Assembly (NCBI GenBank): GCA_020284085.1
Contig: JACEVL010001005.1
Coordinates: 224,698-288,697, forward strand
From: Aporrectodea caliginosa
Lineage: Eukaryota; Annelida; Clitellata; Crassiclitellata; Lumbricidae
DNA: 64,000 nucleotides
Direction of reading: 5' to 3'
Part shown: piece after piece, positions 23,230 through 34,497 of the stretch
Position numbering within the stretch: position 1 is the stretch's first letter
How the letters are laid out: each line of letters begins with the position of its first letter
Position numbers and translations under genes: made by a program
Notes under the pieces: model-generated
What the model was told of the DNA's origin: nothing
Database searches by the model: none
The model's input: the letters and a program-made list of their open reading frames with translations, nothing else

Positions 23230-23960
23230 TGAGAAATATGTCTCAGTTGAACTGGTCCACTACCTTGATCTTCACTCTCTACTGCCTCCTCTTCAGTCTG
23301 AATTTATTAAATTCCACTCGACGGAATCTCTTAGTGTGTGTCTGCTAGCAGATATACTTCATGACGTGGACCGTAGCCATATCATTCTGCTCTCCCTTTA
23401 TGGCATTAGTGCCGCTTTTGACACTGTTGATCACACCATCCTCTTAGACCTGCTGTCTAGGTCGTCTGGGATTGTTGACTGCTTCTTTGATTCCATTCAT
23501 TCCTCACGGATCACACTGTTTCTGTAGTTTTCGGTCCTACCCGCTGTCCCTGTGTCCACTTATCTTATAGCTTACCTGAGGACTCTGTCATTGGTCCCCT
23601 TCGGTTTATCTAGTATACCTCGGATCTAGCCGGGGTTCTTGGTCCACTCTGTGTCCTCTTCCACCAATATGCTAATGACGTGTGATCTTGGATTAATTCT
23701 CAATCCTCTCCTCTTTCTGTCGATGTCTCAAGGCCTATTGTACTTCAGTCTATGCTCTCCATGGGCTTTGCTCCCTTCGGTTCTCGGTGGCTTATAGCCA
23801 CTTGGTTGTCTCTGGAATTCGTACCTCTATGGCCCAGTCTAGGAGTTTCGTTTCTGCTGACCCTCCAGCTGGAACCTACTGCCTCAGTCTCTTCGGACTG
23901 ACTTCCTTTATCTTTCCTCTGACCAAGTCCTCAAGCGCCTGAAAACCTTTCTTTTTGTCA
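23230..23960 (+). pseudogene. L2-type LINE reverse transcriptase, decayed
   Basis: LLADILHDVDRSHIILLSLY followed by GISAAFDTVDHTILLDLLSR is the RT motif A region (AFDTVDH). Downstream pieces resemble the LVPLRFI.../QYADD region but with stops in all frames. Fragment only. Confidence 0.7.
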
Positions 23961-24049
23961 GTGAAGGTACTTCTTCGTTTGGGAGCGCCTCGATTTAAAG
24001 GGACGCTTAAGTAGAAACATGAGCGGTTGCCTAAGAAATGTTCATTACC

Positions 24050-24122
24050 TGTTTCAGGTAGGGACTCCATATACCTGGATGCAGTATTCCAACTGTGGTC
24101 TAACCAGTGATTTGTATAACCT
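24050..24122 (-). pseudogene. CR1-type LINE, C-terminal fragment
   Basis: The minus strand gives LYKSLVRPQLEYCIQVYGVP, the segment that follows the RT palm in CR1-like LINEs. It continues the element at 24377-25065 across the insertion at 24123-24376. Confidence 0.75.
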
Positions 24123-24319
24123 CAATATTGAATTGAATTTTCAATAATTATGTTGAATGGAACAAACTCCCTGTTTTTATCCGCAAATCCTCAACATTAT
24201 CGATTTTCAAAACTAACCTTAAAACATATCTGTTTAAGATTTACTATGATTGATTTTTCTGTTTTACGCGCTTTCGTGCAAGATTCCAATTTTGTTTAGG
24301 CGCGCTATAAATGACAGTC

Positions 24320-24375
<56 letters not shown>

Positions 24376-24376
24376 T
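24123..24376 (+). mobile_element. LINE 3' fragment with AAT tail, inserted in the CR1 LINE
   Basis: VEWNKLPVFIRKSSTLSIFK and TNLKTYLFKIYYD, then GGCGCGCTATAAATGACAG and about 20 AAT units. It is a 5'-truncated LINE end lying between DKDTI and LYKSL of the antisense CR1 frame. TTGTAT occurs on both sides. Confidence 0.82.
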
Positions 24377-25065
24377 TGTATCCTTGTCTCGGGTGACTAT
24401 TGTCCTTCTTACCATGCCTAAAGTAGAGTTAGCCTTTTTTATGCTTCAGCACATTGCCTTGAGGGTTCTGCAATCCTGTGCATAATCACTCCCAAGTCCC
24501 TTTCTTCCTCACTCACCTTCAACACCATATGAAAACTCGCTGTTTCTCTTCCCCATTTTGCATCACTGAGAACTTTTCCACATTAAAGAGCATCTGCCAG
24601 TCCTGTGACCATCTGAACATTCTTCTTAGATCTTCCCGTAGTATCTCCGCCTCCTTTTCATTTCCCACCGCTCTACATAGTTTGGTATCATCTGCAAATT
24701 TATAAATTTTAGATAAAATCCCGTCATCTATGTCATTAATAAAAAGTACGAACAGTAGTGGCCAAAACACTGATCCTTGTGGCACTCCACTTAGCACTGT
24801 CGTCCAACTAGAATGTTTGTCACCTATGCCCACCTTTTGTCTTCTTCCTGATAGCCAGCTTTGAATCCATGCTAGTACCTGCCCGCTAATCCCGCATGCT
24901 TGCAACTTCTTGGCCAGTCTTTTATGAGGTACTTTGTCAAATGCCTTGGCAAAATCTAAGTAAATTACATCTACAGGCTTTCCCTCATCTATCCTCTCAT
25001 AGACTTCCTCAAACACGTAAATCAAACTGGTAAATCCGTGTTGACTGCCCTTAATAATATTATTA
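24377..25065 (-). pseudogene. CR1-type LINE reverse transcriptase, 3' half
   Basis: Open frame 24519-25025 with motifs QHGF, VIYLDFAKAFDKVPHKRL (motif A), LSGVPQGSV (motif B), FINDIDDG and KFADDTKLCR (the FADD catalytic box). Motif B has FWP where LGP is usual. Downstream 24377-24518 continues as EEERDLGVIMHRIAEPSRQC in a shifted frame. It is the right-hand part of a LINE split by the foldback at 25066-28227. Confidence 0.9.
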
Positions 25066-26079
25066 TAGTCCAGGATCTGACTATAGTTCTGTAGGAAATT
25101 TTGAGTATGGAGAATTTTCTTTCAGAAATGTTGAGTAGGTGGCCTGGTAAGTAATTTCGACTTGGGTGGACATCAGCCACCTGGTAGGTTTGCCGGCTAT
25201 GACGTCATCAAAGATGGCGGCCGCGCTATCACGAAACTGGTCGTATAGTATAGTCCAGGCAATTTACAGTTAGACCTGGGCAAATTGCTTCAGAATCTTT
25301 CTAAACGGTTTCATGCTCAGTTTCCATTGCTGAATAACATATCAAAAATCCCTCAAAATCGTACCACGGGATCACCCCCAAAAATGCATTTTAACAAAGA
25401 TGGCGGCCAATTTGCCCGCCAACACAGAAAACTGTATATATCAGGTCATAGGTAAGCTAGAATAACAAGTGAAGTATCAAATTTAACATTATCAAGGTCG
25501 AGGAATCGATTTATCGTAGTGGCAATAGTGTGGGAATGTTACTATCCAAGATGGCGGCCAATATGGCCACCAAAACACAGAAATATGTATATATCAGGTC
25601 ATAGGTTAGCTACAATAATAAATAAAGTGTCGAATATAATATTCTCGACGTCAAGGATTCAATTTATCGTAGTGGCAAAAGTGTCGTAATGTTACTATCC
25701 AAGATGGCGGCCAATATGGCCGCCAAAACACAAAATATGTACACTATATATATCAGGTCAGATGTAAGCTACAATAACAAATAAATTGTCGAATATAATA
25801 TTCTCAACGTCAAGGAATCAATTTATCGTAGTGGCAATAGTGTCGGAATGTTAATATCTCAGATGACGGCATGGAAATCGTGTAGTAGGTATCGAAATTG
25901 GGTATGAGTTAGGGTAAATATGCTGTAATATTTGCAAGGTTGATTAGAATGCTTTTATAAATGTTTCTGGTTTTCATTTAACATTTTGCCTTACTTAAAA
26001 ACAGGTTTCTAGCTCTTTTAACAATGCCCTTTTCTGTGCTTTTCTCAGTAACCCTTGTTCATCAAACAGTTAACAGTTA

Positions 26080-26825
26080 TCACAGATCATACCGGAAGAG
26101 TTCTTGCATGTTAAATTCCCGAGTTTGAGCTATTTGTATCATAAGATGAGCTGAACTATTTGAACTGTTTCTGATAGATTTCCCTTTAAGACCTGCCTTT
26201 TGTGTTTTCCTGCTATCAAATGGTAGCTTGAACTTATGCATTGCTATGGAGTTCCTGGTTGTTTTATCTTCACATCTTGCTTTACGCAGTGTAGAAAACA
26301 AATTATCTCCGGGTTTCAAATACATTCAAAATGTTTTCCTTTGTGTCTTGTTAAACTGATGCTTTTGTAACTAGACTGTGCAAATGCAATGTACTAGGAA
26401 TCATATTGAACGGTTTACCTCTTTGTAAAATGGAGTCTATATTTGAACATCGAGTTGACATTTTCACCCAAGTGGTGGGTTTGTGTCTTAGAAAACCCAT
26501 TTTAGCATTGGTAGATGTTCAAATCTTCGACTAAGGAAATGGAGTCTGTTACTTCTCGAAACAGATTGGATATCATAAGGAGCTCATGATGTGTAATCTC
26601 CCATTCTGCTACAAACTGTTTCTGTTTAGTACAGTCTATGATGCCAGATGAGCTCTTCAGAAATCTATTAATGGTTTGTCCTATTGCCATATCCGCAGCA
26701 ACAACATGCTTCCGCTTCGAAAACATTTCGTACACCTCTAAGGCTGTCTTGGACAGTCTCCTCATGTCTTCTATGCATAAAGAGGACCACCGCTGGTAGT
26801 TAATACAATCAAACACGGCAAATAC
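26080..26825 (-). pseudogene. Multicopy transposon-associated protein remnant
   Basis: Two minus-strand frames: 26502-26816 (VFDCINYQRWSSLCIEDMRR, MAIGQTINRFLKSSSGIIDC, KQFVAEWEITHHELL) and 26080-26325 (STLRKARCEDKTTRNSIAMH). The FDxxNYxRWxxxxxxDM motif is one I recognise from abundant uncharacterised proteins of marine invertebrates; their biochemical role is unknown to me. It lies in the spacer between foldback arms, so it probably came with the autonomous version of this element. The frames are separated by stops. Confidence 0.65.
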
Positions 26826-27009
26826 AGGCTAAAGTTTCTCTACTGTATCCAGATGTAACTCCCAAAGCCCTTCTGTCGGCACGGATCAAATTTCTTAGAA
26901 GTTGGAGCAGTCTCAGAAAATTATCCCAGTAAAAAAATTGTGCTTTGATTTTCGCCCTCCGATGTCAACATATTTCTCGAAGTCTGTGAGGAGCTTCTCC
27001 ACATTGACA

Positions 27010-27255
27010 ATGAGGTCCACATGATCCACTCTTCTTTCCCGTGCCGGAGATATACGCCTCAATTAGGCAATGCCGTGCCTTCCATTTGGAATCATCTCCC
27101 ATTACAGATTCACCTACTGCCTAGGGGTAGAGCGCCTGTATGTTATAAGTTGCTAAAGTCTAATTGCAATGGCCGTACCTGGGCTGCATGGAAGTGCCTC
27201 TGAGTAGGTCTCTTGAAGAGGCGCTATATCAAATTCCTTGAATGAATGAATAGGT
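27010..27255 (+). mobile_element. L2-type LINE 3' end inside the foldback spacer
   Basis: QLGNAVPSIWNHLPLQIHLL and VCYKLLKSNCNGRTWAAW precede the tail CTCTGAGTAGGTCTCTTGAA, GAGGCGCTATATCAAATT and TGAA repeats. It is the same family as the copy ending at 17458, heavily 5'-truncated. Confidence 0.85.
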
Positions 27256-28227
27256 AGCTATAATGACAAATGAAGTGGCAATTTAGCGAGGGAATGCTAC
27301 AATCCAAGAAAACACAAAAAGATCTTCATAGTCAAACCATAAGATCTGCTTCAATGTTGTGACAATAGTTTTCGAGAGATATACATATTCTTGTGTCTTG
27401 GCGGCCATATTGACCGCCATCTTGGATAGTAACATTCCGACACTATTGCCACTACGATAAATTGATTCCTTGACGTCGAGAATATTATATTCGACAATTT
27501 ATTTGCTATTGCAGCTTACCTCTGACCTGATATATATAGTATACATATTTTGTGTTTTGGTGGCCATATTGGCCGCCATCTTGGATAGTAACATTACGAC
27601 ACTATTGCCACTTCGATAAATTGAATCCATGACGTCGAGAATATTATATTCGACACTTTATTTATTATTGTAGCTAACCTATTACCTGATATATACATAT
27701 TTCTGTGTTTTGGTGGTCATATTGGCCGCCATCTTGGATAGTAACATTCCCACACTATTGCCACTACGATAAATCGATTCCTCGACCTTGATAATGTTAA
27801 ATTTGATACTTCACTTGTTATTCTAGCTTACCTATGACCTGATATATACAGTTTTCTGTGTTGGCGGGCAAATTGGCCGCCATCTTTGTTAAAATGCATT
27901 TTTGGGGGTGATCCCGTGGTACGATTTTGAGGGATTTTTGATATGTTATTCAGCAATGGAAACTGAGCATGAAACCGTTTAGAAAGCTTCTGAAGCAATT
28001 TGCCCAGGTCTAACTGTAAATTGCCTGGACTATACTATACGACCAGTTTCGTGATAGCGCGGCCGCCATCTTTGATGACGTCATAGCCGGCAAACCTACC
28101 AGGTGGCTGATGTCCACCCAAGTCGAAAATACTTACCAGGACACTTACTCAACATTTCTGAAAGAAAATTCTCCATACTCAAAATTTCCTACAGAACTTA
28201 TGAGTCATAGTCCTGGATCCAGGACTA

Positions 28228-29550
28228 TTATGCTCATTCAAGTGTTCCACTGTATTATCCTTAACAATTCTCTCCATGACCTTACACACAACACTGGTTA
28301 AACTGACTGGTCTGTAGTTACATGGTTCACTTCTATTTCCTTTTTTAAACAATGGCACTACAAAAGCATCTCTCCATTCCTGTGGTACATCTCCAGTCTG
28401 TTTCGATTTATTAAAGATCTGTGCTAATGCCTCTCCAATTTCTTCCCTCACTTCATGTAAGAATTTAGGATGTAGTTCATCTATTCCTGGACTCTTGTCA
28501 GTTTTTAACCTTTTCAGCTGTTCCACCACATTTCCTTAGTGAACATTATCTGTGTTAGTCCTTGACCACCGCTGTCTAAAAATGCTTGGTTGGGCTCAGG
28601 GATGTTTCCTAATTCCTCCAATGTAAACACTGAGCTGAAATATTTATTAAGCGTTTCAGCAGCTTCCACGTCATCCACAATAACTTCTCCATTCTCCTCT
28701 TCCTTTTTCAATGGCCCTACCCTTTCTTTCCTTTTCTGCTTGCTTCTAACATAGTTGTAGAAACTCTTGCTGTCTTCTTTTACATTTCTTGATAACTTAT
28801 CCTCAAAAGTTTTTATTGGTTTCCTGTTTGCATTATTGCATATGTTTCTTTTATTCACATACTTTGCTTTTGATTTCTCAAGTCTTACAACATAGTCACA
28901 GTCCAGTCCATTCTTTCTTTCCTTCTTCAACTGCTGAAAATTCTTCCAAGCTTTGCTCTTTGCCCTTCTCTTTCCTCAAACCTCGCGTGTTACCCATGGC
29001 CTCTTCTTGTTGGTCCTTTTGTGCTTGTGTATGTTCTTTTCAATAATCTCTTTCGTAACTTCATTAAACTTCTTCCAAACATCGTTCACTCCCATACCCC
29101 TTACTGCAGATTCCAAATCCTTTTCCTTCAGTCTTTTCCTCACAAAGTCATAGTCTGCCTTAAAGAAGTTGGGTCTTTTCACATACGCTTTGACTTCCTG
29201 GGTTTGCTCCATGACTAATTCCCATCTGACAACCTGATGATCACTAGTGCTAAAATGCTCCCCCACACTCATATTTTCTACCATATTTTCCTCAGTTGTT
29301 ATGACTAGGTCCAAAATTTTGTCTCCTCTGGTTGGTTCCATAACATGCTGTTGCATAAAGCTGGCATCAAAAAAATCCAAGAATATCCTATCTTTTTCTC
29401 TCTCTGCTTCCAGTTTTTCCCAATCAATATGGTAGTTAAGTGTCCCATGATCACGGATGTTTCCTTATTAGCCAATTCCAGGAGTTTGTACATCCCTTGA
29501 TCAGCTTCTTCGGTGGCATCGGGTACCCTGTTAAACTCAATAGCCTCTAT
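28228..29550 (-). pseudogene. CR1-type LINE: endonuclease C-terminus and RT N-terminal half
   Basis: From 29550 downward: TEEADQGMYKLLELANKETS, MGHLNYHID (normally a GDFN-type motif), KILDLVIT, FSTSDHQVV (endonuclease SDH), KKRPWVTREV, then KEDSKSFYNYVRSKQKRKE and DDVEAAETLNKYFSSVFT. It continues with LKTDKSPGIDELHPKFLHEV, PQEWRDAFVVPLFKKGNRSE and CNYRPVSLTSVVCKVMERIV. A few frameshifts (around 28520, 28960 and 29390) break it. It is 5'-truncated within the endonuclease. Confidence 0.9.
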
Positions 29551-30017
29551 TTAAGACTTAGCTGTGGATGAAATTTCGTCACTTTCCAACTATCAGTTCT
29601 GTTGGGTTTGCACAGTTAAAATGTCATACAATTTAGTCTACTGTTTAATAAGCCACATTTCCGAAACCATTCGATCACTGTGCTCCAAACTTTTACCATA
29701 AAAGTATTCATCTCAAGCCCATTTACTATACGAACAACTAAATCCACCGTGATATCATATTCAGCAGCATTTGAACAGTTTATTATTAGTCTCTGAGTCA
29801 CAGTCAGGCTGATATCAAGCTCTTGACAAGGATCCGGGTTATATTTTATTACTTATAGGGGCCTATTATAATAGCTACGTAATTGCTATTCATTAAATGA
29901 CCTATTTATAGTAAGAATGGCTGTGTTCTACTGACATTCTGGAAGCTATGCTGTTATTTATCGTTCTTAATAACTAAACGGTCTAAACCCACCATCTAAA
30001 CCTTTTTATTTTTCGTG
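29551..30017. other. No recognised feature
   Basis: Unique-looking AT-rich sequence between the LINE and the minisatellite foldback. Confidence 0.4.
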
Positions 30018-30054
30018 TCACCGGTATAAGCAGGGTTGTTCAGTAATATTGACT

Positions 30055-31545
30055 CGTGGAGTTAATTCTTACTAGGAATAACTGACCGGTGGAGTGTATT
30101 GTTACTAGGACTAAAACACTCCTGTTGGTGAATAGACACTCCAGTGGAGTTAATTCTTCCTAGGACAAATTGACTGGGGAGTTAATTCTTCCTAGGACAA
30201 ATTGACTGGAGGAGTTAATTCTTCCTAGGACAGATTGACTGGGGGAGTTAATTCTTCCTAGGACAAATTGACTGGGAGAGTTAATTCTTCTAGGACAAAT
30301 TGACTGGGGGTTAATTCTTCCTGGGACCAAATGACTTGTGGAGTTAATTTCCTAGAACATATTGACTGGTGAATTAATTCTTCCTAGGACATATTGACTG
30401 GGGGAGTTAATTCTTCCTAGGACAAATTGACTGGGGAGTTAATTCTTCCTAGGACATATTGACTGGGGAGTTAATTCTTCCTAGGACATATTGACTGGGA
30501 GAGTTAATTCTTCCTAGGACAAATTGACTGGGGAGTTAATTCTTTCTAGGACATATTGACTGGGGAGTTAATTCTTCCTAGGACATATTGACTGAGGAGT
30601 TAATTCTTCCAAGGACATATTGACTGGGAGAGTTAATTCTTCCTAGGACAAATTGACTGGGTAGTTAATTCTTCCTAGAACATATTGACTGGGGGAGTTA
30701 ATTCTTCCTAGGACAAATTGACTGGGGAGTTAATTCTTCCTAGGACAAATTGACTGGGGGAGTTAATTCTTCCTAGGACATATTGACTGGGGAGTTAATT
30801 CTTCCTAGGACATATTGACTGGGGAGTTAATTCTTCCTAGGACATATTGAATGGGGGAGTTAATTCTTCCTAGGACATATTGAGTGGGGAGTTAATTCTT
30901 CCTAGGACATATTGACTGGGAGTTAATTCTTCCTAGGACATATTGACTGGGGAGTTAATTCTTCCTAGGACAAATTGACTGGGGAGGTTAATTCTTCCTA
31001 GGACATAATGACTGGGGAGTTAATTCTTCCTAGGACATATTGACTGGGGAGTTAATTCTTCCTAGGACATATTGACTGGGGAGTTAATTCTTCCTAGGAC
31101 AAATTGACTGGGGAGTTAATTCTTCCTAGGACATATTGACTGGGGAGTTAATTCTTCCTAGGACATATTGACTGGGGGAGTTAATTCTTCCTAGGACATA
31201 TTGACTGGGGAGTTAATTCTTCCTAGGACAAATTGAATGGGGGAGTTAATTCTTCCTAGGACATATTGAATGGGGAGTTAATTCTTCCTAGGACATATTG
31301 ACTGGGGAGGGACATATTGACTGGGGAGTTAATTCTTCCTAGGACCAATTGACTTGTGGAGTTAATTCTTCCTAGGACAAATTGACTGGGGGAGTTAATT
31401 CTTCCTAGACATATTGACTGGGGAGTTAATTCTTCCTAGGACACATTGACTGGGGAGTTAATTTTCCTAGGACAAATTGACTGGGGAGTTCATTCTTCCT
31501 GGGACCAAATGACTTGTGGAGTTAATTCTTCCTAGAACAAATTGT
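30055..31545 (+). repeat. 32-bp minisatellite array 1
   Basis: Roughly 45 tandem copies, mostly 31-33 bp. Variation is concentrated at the G-run length (GGGG/GGGGG) and at CATATTG/CAAATTG. CCTAGG is invariant in most units. There are no unique spacers. Confidence 0.97.
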
Positions 31546-31900
31546 AATTGTAATTGTAATTACGACGATTTATATAGCGTTGTTGGTAGCAAGCTACTTC
31601 TAGAACGCTTAACAAAACTGTCTAACTGTCAGTGCAAATGTTAGTGCTCGTGATTAAGTAATAAGTGCATTTTTAAACTGTTTTTTGAAAATCGATAAAC
31701 TTTTGGCTTTCGTGAATGGGTGCAGGAAGACTGTTCCAGGCACGTGGACCAGCGACCCGAAAGGCTCGATGACCCGCTTTGGTTTTAGTGGCTGGCACAA
31801 AAACATCAGCGGACTTTGATGATCGCAGCCGCGACCTATTGACATCGGCCGATAGGGGCCTGATCTTGTCTGCCAGGTAGACTGGTGCGCAGTTATTCAT
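31544..31900 (-). mobile_element. LINE 3' end inserted in array 1
   Basis: Minus strand: NNCAPVYLADKIRPLSADVN, KSADVFVPATKTKAGHRAFR and AGPRAWNSLPAPIHESQKFI, then a tail of TTACAA units (31544-31560). It is 5'-truncated. Residual minisatellite units resume at 31905-32000. Confidence 0.85.
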
Positions 31901-32129
31901 GGGGCAGTTAATTATTCATAGGACAAATTCAATGGGGGAGTTGATTCTTCCTGGGACCAAATGACTTGTGGAGCTGATTCTTCCTATATGACAAATTGAA
32001 TGGTGTAGTCTTAGATAAGAAGTATCTTCGGTGTAGGACCAATTAACAACGAAGAAAACTCCTCCAAAAGAAAACAGTCAAATACCGGCTACACAGTGAT
32101 AATGATAGTAGTAGTAGTTATAATAATAA

Positions 32130-32300
32130 TTATTATATTCTTTATTGAAACAATCCGGTTGACAAACGCAACCGGTTACAGTGTACAGCTATGCAATTGA
32201 AACAATCCACAAGAACACAAATGACAGAAGACATAAACCTAACTACTAACAGAACAGACAGCCTGCAATACACGGCAGTAATAGCAGCCTACAAAGCATG
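32130..32300 (-). mobile_element. Retroelement 3' tail fragment
   Basis: The minus strand reads TTGTCAACCGGATTGTTTCA then AATAAAGAATATAATAATTA. The TTTATTGAAACAATCC...GACAAACGCAAC pattern recurs at 8400-8470 and 44145-44185, marking a shared LINE 3' end. Confidence 0.55.
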
Positions 32301-32363
32301 TCCGCCTACGGGCTCGATCTCTATACCTCTCGCTCTATATACCAGTGTGTTATCCAATGGGTA

Positions 32364-32580
32364 AACATTTAGAATCGGAGTGCGTAGGTTTCGTGGATGT
32401 CGGTTGGGGTCAGGGTTAGGCGTCGTGAGAGTCGGTTAGGGTAAGGTTAGGCGTCGTGAGTGTCGGTTAGGGTCAGGGTTAGGCTTAGTGTCGTCAGTAG
32501 AAAACATGGTACCTTCCTCGCAGCATGCCAAAAGATACTGTGAAACGCCAGTAAACTTACGCACCCCGATACTAAATGTT
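32364..32580. mobile_element. MITE with AACATTTAGNATCGG ends
   Basis: Imperfect inverted repeats of about 26 bp (AACATTTAGAATCGGAGTGC / its complement) enclose several GTCGGTTAGGGTCAGGGTTA-type units. It abuts array 2. Confidence 0.7.
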
Positions 32581-32584
32581 CGCC

Positions 32585-33460
32585 TCAATTTGTCCTAGGA
32601 AGAATCAACTCCATAAGTCATTTGGTCCCAAGAAGGATCAACTCCCCAGTCAATTTGTTCTAGGAAGAATTAACTCCCCCAGTCAATATGACCTAGGAAG
32701 AATTAAACTCCCCAGTCAATATGACCTAGGAAGAATTAACTCCCCAGTTAATTTGTCCTAGGAAGAATTAACTCCCCAGTCAATATGTCCTAGGAAGAAT
32801 CAACTCCACAGTCATTTGGTCCCAAGAAGGATCAACTCCCCAGTCAATTTGTCCTAGGAAGAATTACCTCCCCAGTCAATATGACCTAGGAATAATTAAC
32901 TCCCCAGTCAATATGACCTAGGAAGAATTAACTCCCCAGTCAATATGTCCTAGGAAGAATTAACTCCCCAGTCAATATGACCTAGGAAGAATTAACTCCC
33001 CATTCAATTTGTCCTAGGAAGAATTAACTCCCCAGTCAATATGACCTAGGAAGAATTAACTCCCCAGTCAATATGACCTAGGAAGAATTAACTCCCCCAT
33101 TCAATTTGTCCTAGGAAGAATTAACTCCCCAGTCAATATGTCCTAGGAAGAATTAACTCCCTCAGTCAATATGACCTAGGAAGAATTAACTCCCCAGTCA
33201 ATTTGTCCTAGGAAGAATTAACTCCCAGTCAATATGTCCTCGGAAGAATTAACTCCCCATTCAATTTGTCCCAGGAAGAATCAACTCCCCAGTCAATATG
33301 TCCTAGGAAGAAATAACTCCCCAGTCAATATGTCCTAGGAAGAATAAACTCCCCTTTCAATATGTCCTAGGAAGAATTAACTCCCCATTCAATATGTCCT
33401 AGGAAGAATTAACTCCCCCGTCAATTTATCCTAGGAAGAATCAACTCCATAAGTCATTTT
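32585..33460 (-). repeat. 32-bp minisatellite array 2 (inverted)
   Basis: About 27 copies of the array-1 unit in reverse orientation (CCTAGGAAGAATTAACTCCC). It has more CAATATGACCTAGG variants than array 1, so the two arms have partly diverged or homogenised separately. Confidence 0.97.
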
Positions 33461-33684
33461 GTCCTATCTTAAACGAAAACACTGCCGGAGTGTTTATTCG
33501 CTGGGTGGAGTGTTTTTGTCCTAGTATGGATTAACTCTGGAATCATTATATACTAGAATAAAAACACTCCCGGAGTCTTTTTATACGGTGAGTGCATTCA
33601 GCCTCCTACACCAGCCTACCGTTCACCACCTTCATCCAATAACTGCTATGCATTATGACTGCATGACAACTGTACAGTCTAGCA

Positions 33685-33772
33685 TCAGAGCTTCTAATTT
33701 GAAAATAGAAGGCGATCGACCCAGCAGATCGATCGATCGATCGCCTCAAATGAGAAGCTCTGTCTAGCATCT
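33685..33772. repeat. Short hairpin (snap-back) with GATC core
   Basis: GAGCTTCTAATTTGA...AGGCGATCGA pairs with TCGATCGCCTCAAATGAGAAGCTC around a GATCGATC centre. Possibly a small MITE or inverted duplication. Confidence 0.6.
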
Positions 33773-33999
33773 CACAGTGATGAATCGCTCACTGACGAGT
33801 GACGACCCACTGCAAGACAAACTGAAACACCAAGGCGAAATCAACTAACAGGCAATCATTTAAAAAAAATTCTACTCTTAAAATCAAATAAACTCGATTG
33901 TTAACTTGTTTACATGGATCATAATCCGATACTTGACAATTTAAGGAACTTATAATGGAATTACAGGCAGGTGGTCTATTGGATTTACAGTTTCAAATA

Positions 34000-34214
34000 G
34001 AGTAAATTAAAAATTATAGAAAAATTGCTAAATCATATGCCAAGTTTCAAAAGAATAATTGAAAAGTTATTGGGTAATTAAATTACAATCAAAATGTAAT
34101 TTCAATTGAATTACATATACAATCAAGTAATTGTAATTGTTATTCAATTACATTTACAAGCATTTAATTGCAACTATAATTTTATTTTATTTGCAATGTA
34201 ATTTATACAACACT
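34000..34214 (-). mobile_element. hAT-type fragment (ATTACAATTAC-rich)
   Basis: Ends ACAACACTG at 34214 and contains AATTGTAATTAC motifs characteristic of a hAT MITE. The other terminus is not found. Confidence 0.45.
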
Positions 34215-34497
34215 GGTTGCAAATGTTATCCTGAGCCTATGTTGTTTGAGTTTACAATTAAAGTATAATTTTCCACCATTTCCAACATTCGATGTTGAGC
34301 CAACAACGGAAGGTCTGATAGAGTGGAGAACGCAAAATTCAACGTACAACTTCTCGAGTTAGTGTGCGAAAACAAGAACGACATTAAATTTTGGTGACGT
34401 GTATATTCCGGGACAATTTGGTAACATTCCGGGACAGGGGACGCACAAGGCTGATTGCGGGACTGTCCCCGCGAATCCGGGACGGTTGGCAGCCCTA
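34215..34497 (-). mobile_element. hAT-type fragment ending TTGGCAGCCCTA
   Basis: The minus-strand start TAGGGCTGCCAACCGTCCCG fits YARNG hAT ends. The remainder is AT-rich without coding similarity. Confidence 0.4.

Larger units (their letters stand above)
25066..28227. mobile_element. Foldback element with ~800-bp arms, splitting the CR1 LINE
   Basis: Inverted arms run 25066-25870 and 27390-28227. Ends start TAGTCC(A/T)GGATC. TAA/TTA flanks both sides, and removing the element with one TAA restores the LINE reading frame exactly between NEHN and QHGF, so this is a real 3-bp target duplication. Each arm has four or five copies of a 150-190-bp unit, each centred on AAGATGGCGGCC. The spacer carries coding remnants and an L2 3' end. 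The superfamily is not assignable from the termini; 3-bp TTA targets occur in PIF/Harbinger. Confidence 0.9.
30018..33591. mobile_element. Foldback element with minisatellite arms
   Basis: Outer ends TCACCGGTATAA and TTATACGGTGA are inverted. The arms are opposed arrays of the same ~32-bp unit (GGAGTTAATTCTTCCTAGGA followed by CATATTGACTGG). Array 1 runs about 30055-31545, array 2 (reverse orientation) about 32585-33460. Distinct outer blocks with (A)AAACACTCC motifs occur symmetrically beyond each array. The spacer has a LINE fragment, a LINE tail and a MITE. The architecture resembles Drosophila FB elements, whose arms are short tandem repeats. No target duplication or coding gene could be established. 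Confidence 0.72.

Noticed and set aside
30055..31545. Regular ~32-bp repeats resembling a CRISPR array
   Set aside because: Units are head-to-tail without unique spacers, and the context is eukaryotic; it is a minisatellite.
32395..32490. Telomere-like TTAGGGT repeats, possible interstitial telomere
   Set aside because: The units are GTTAGGGTCAGG-like, irregular, and enclosed by MITE inverted ends.
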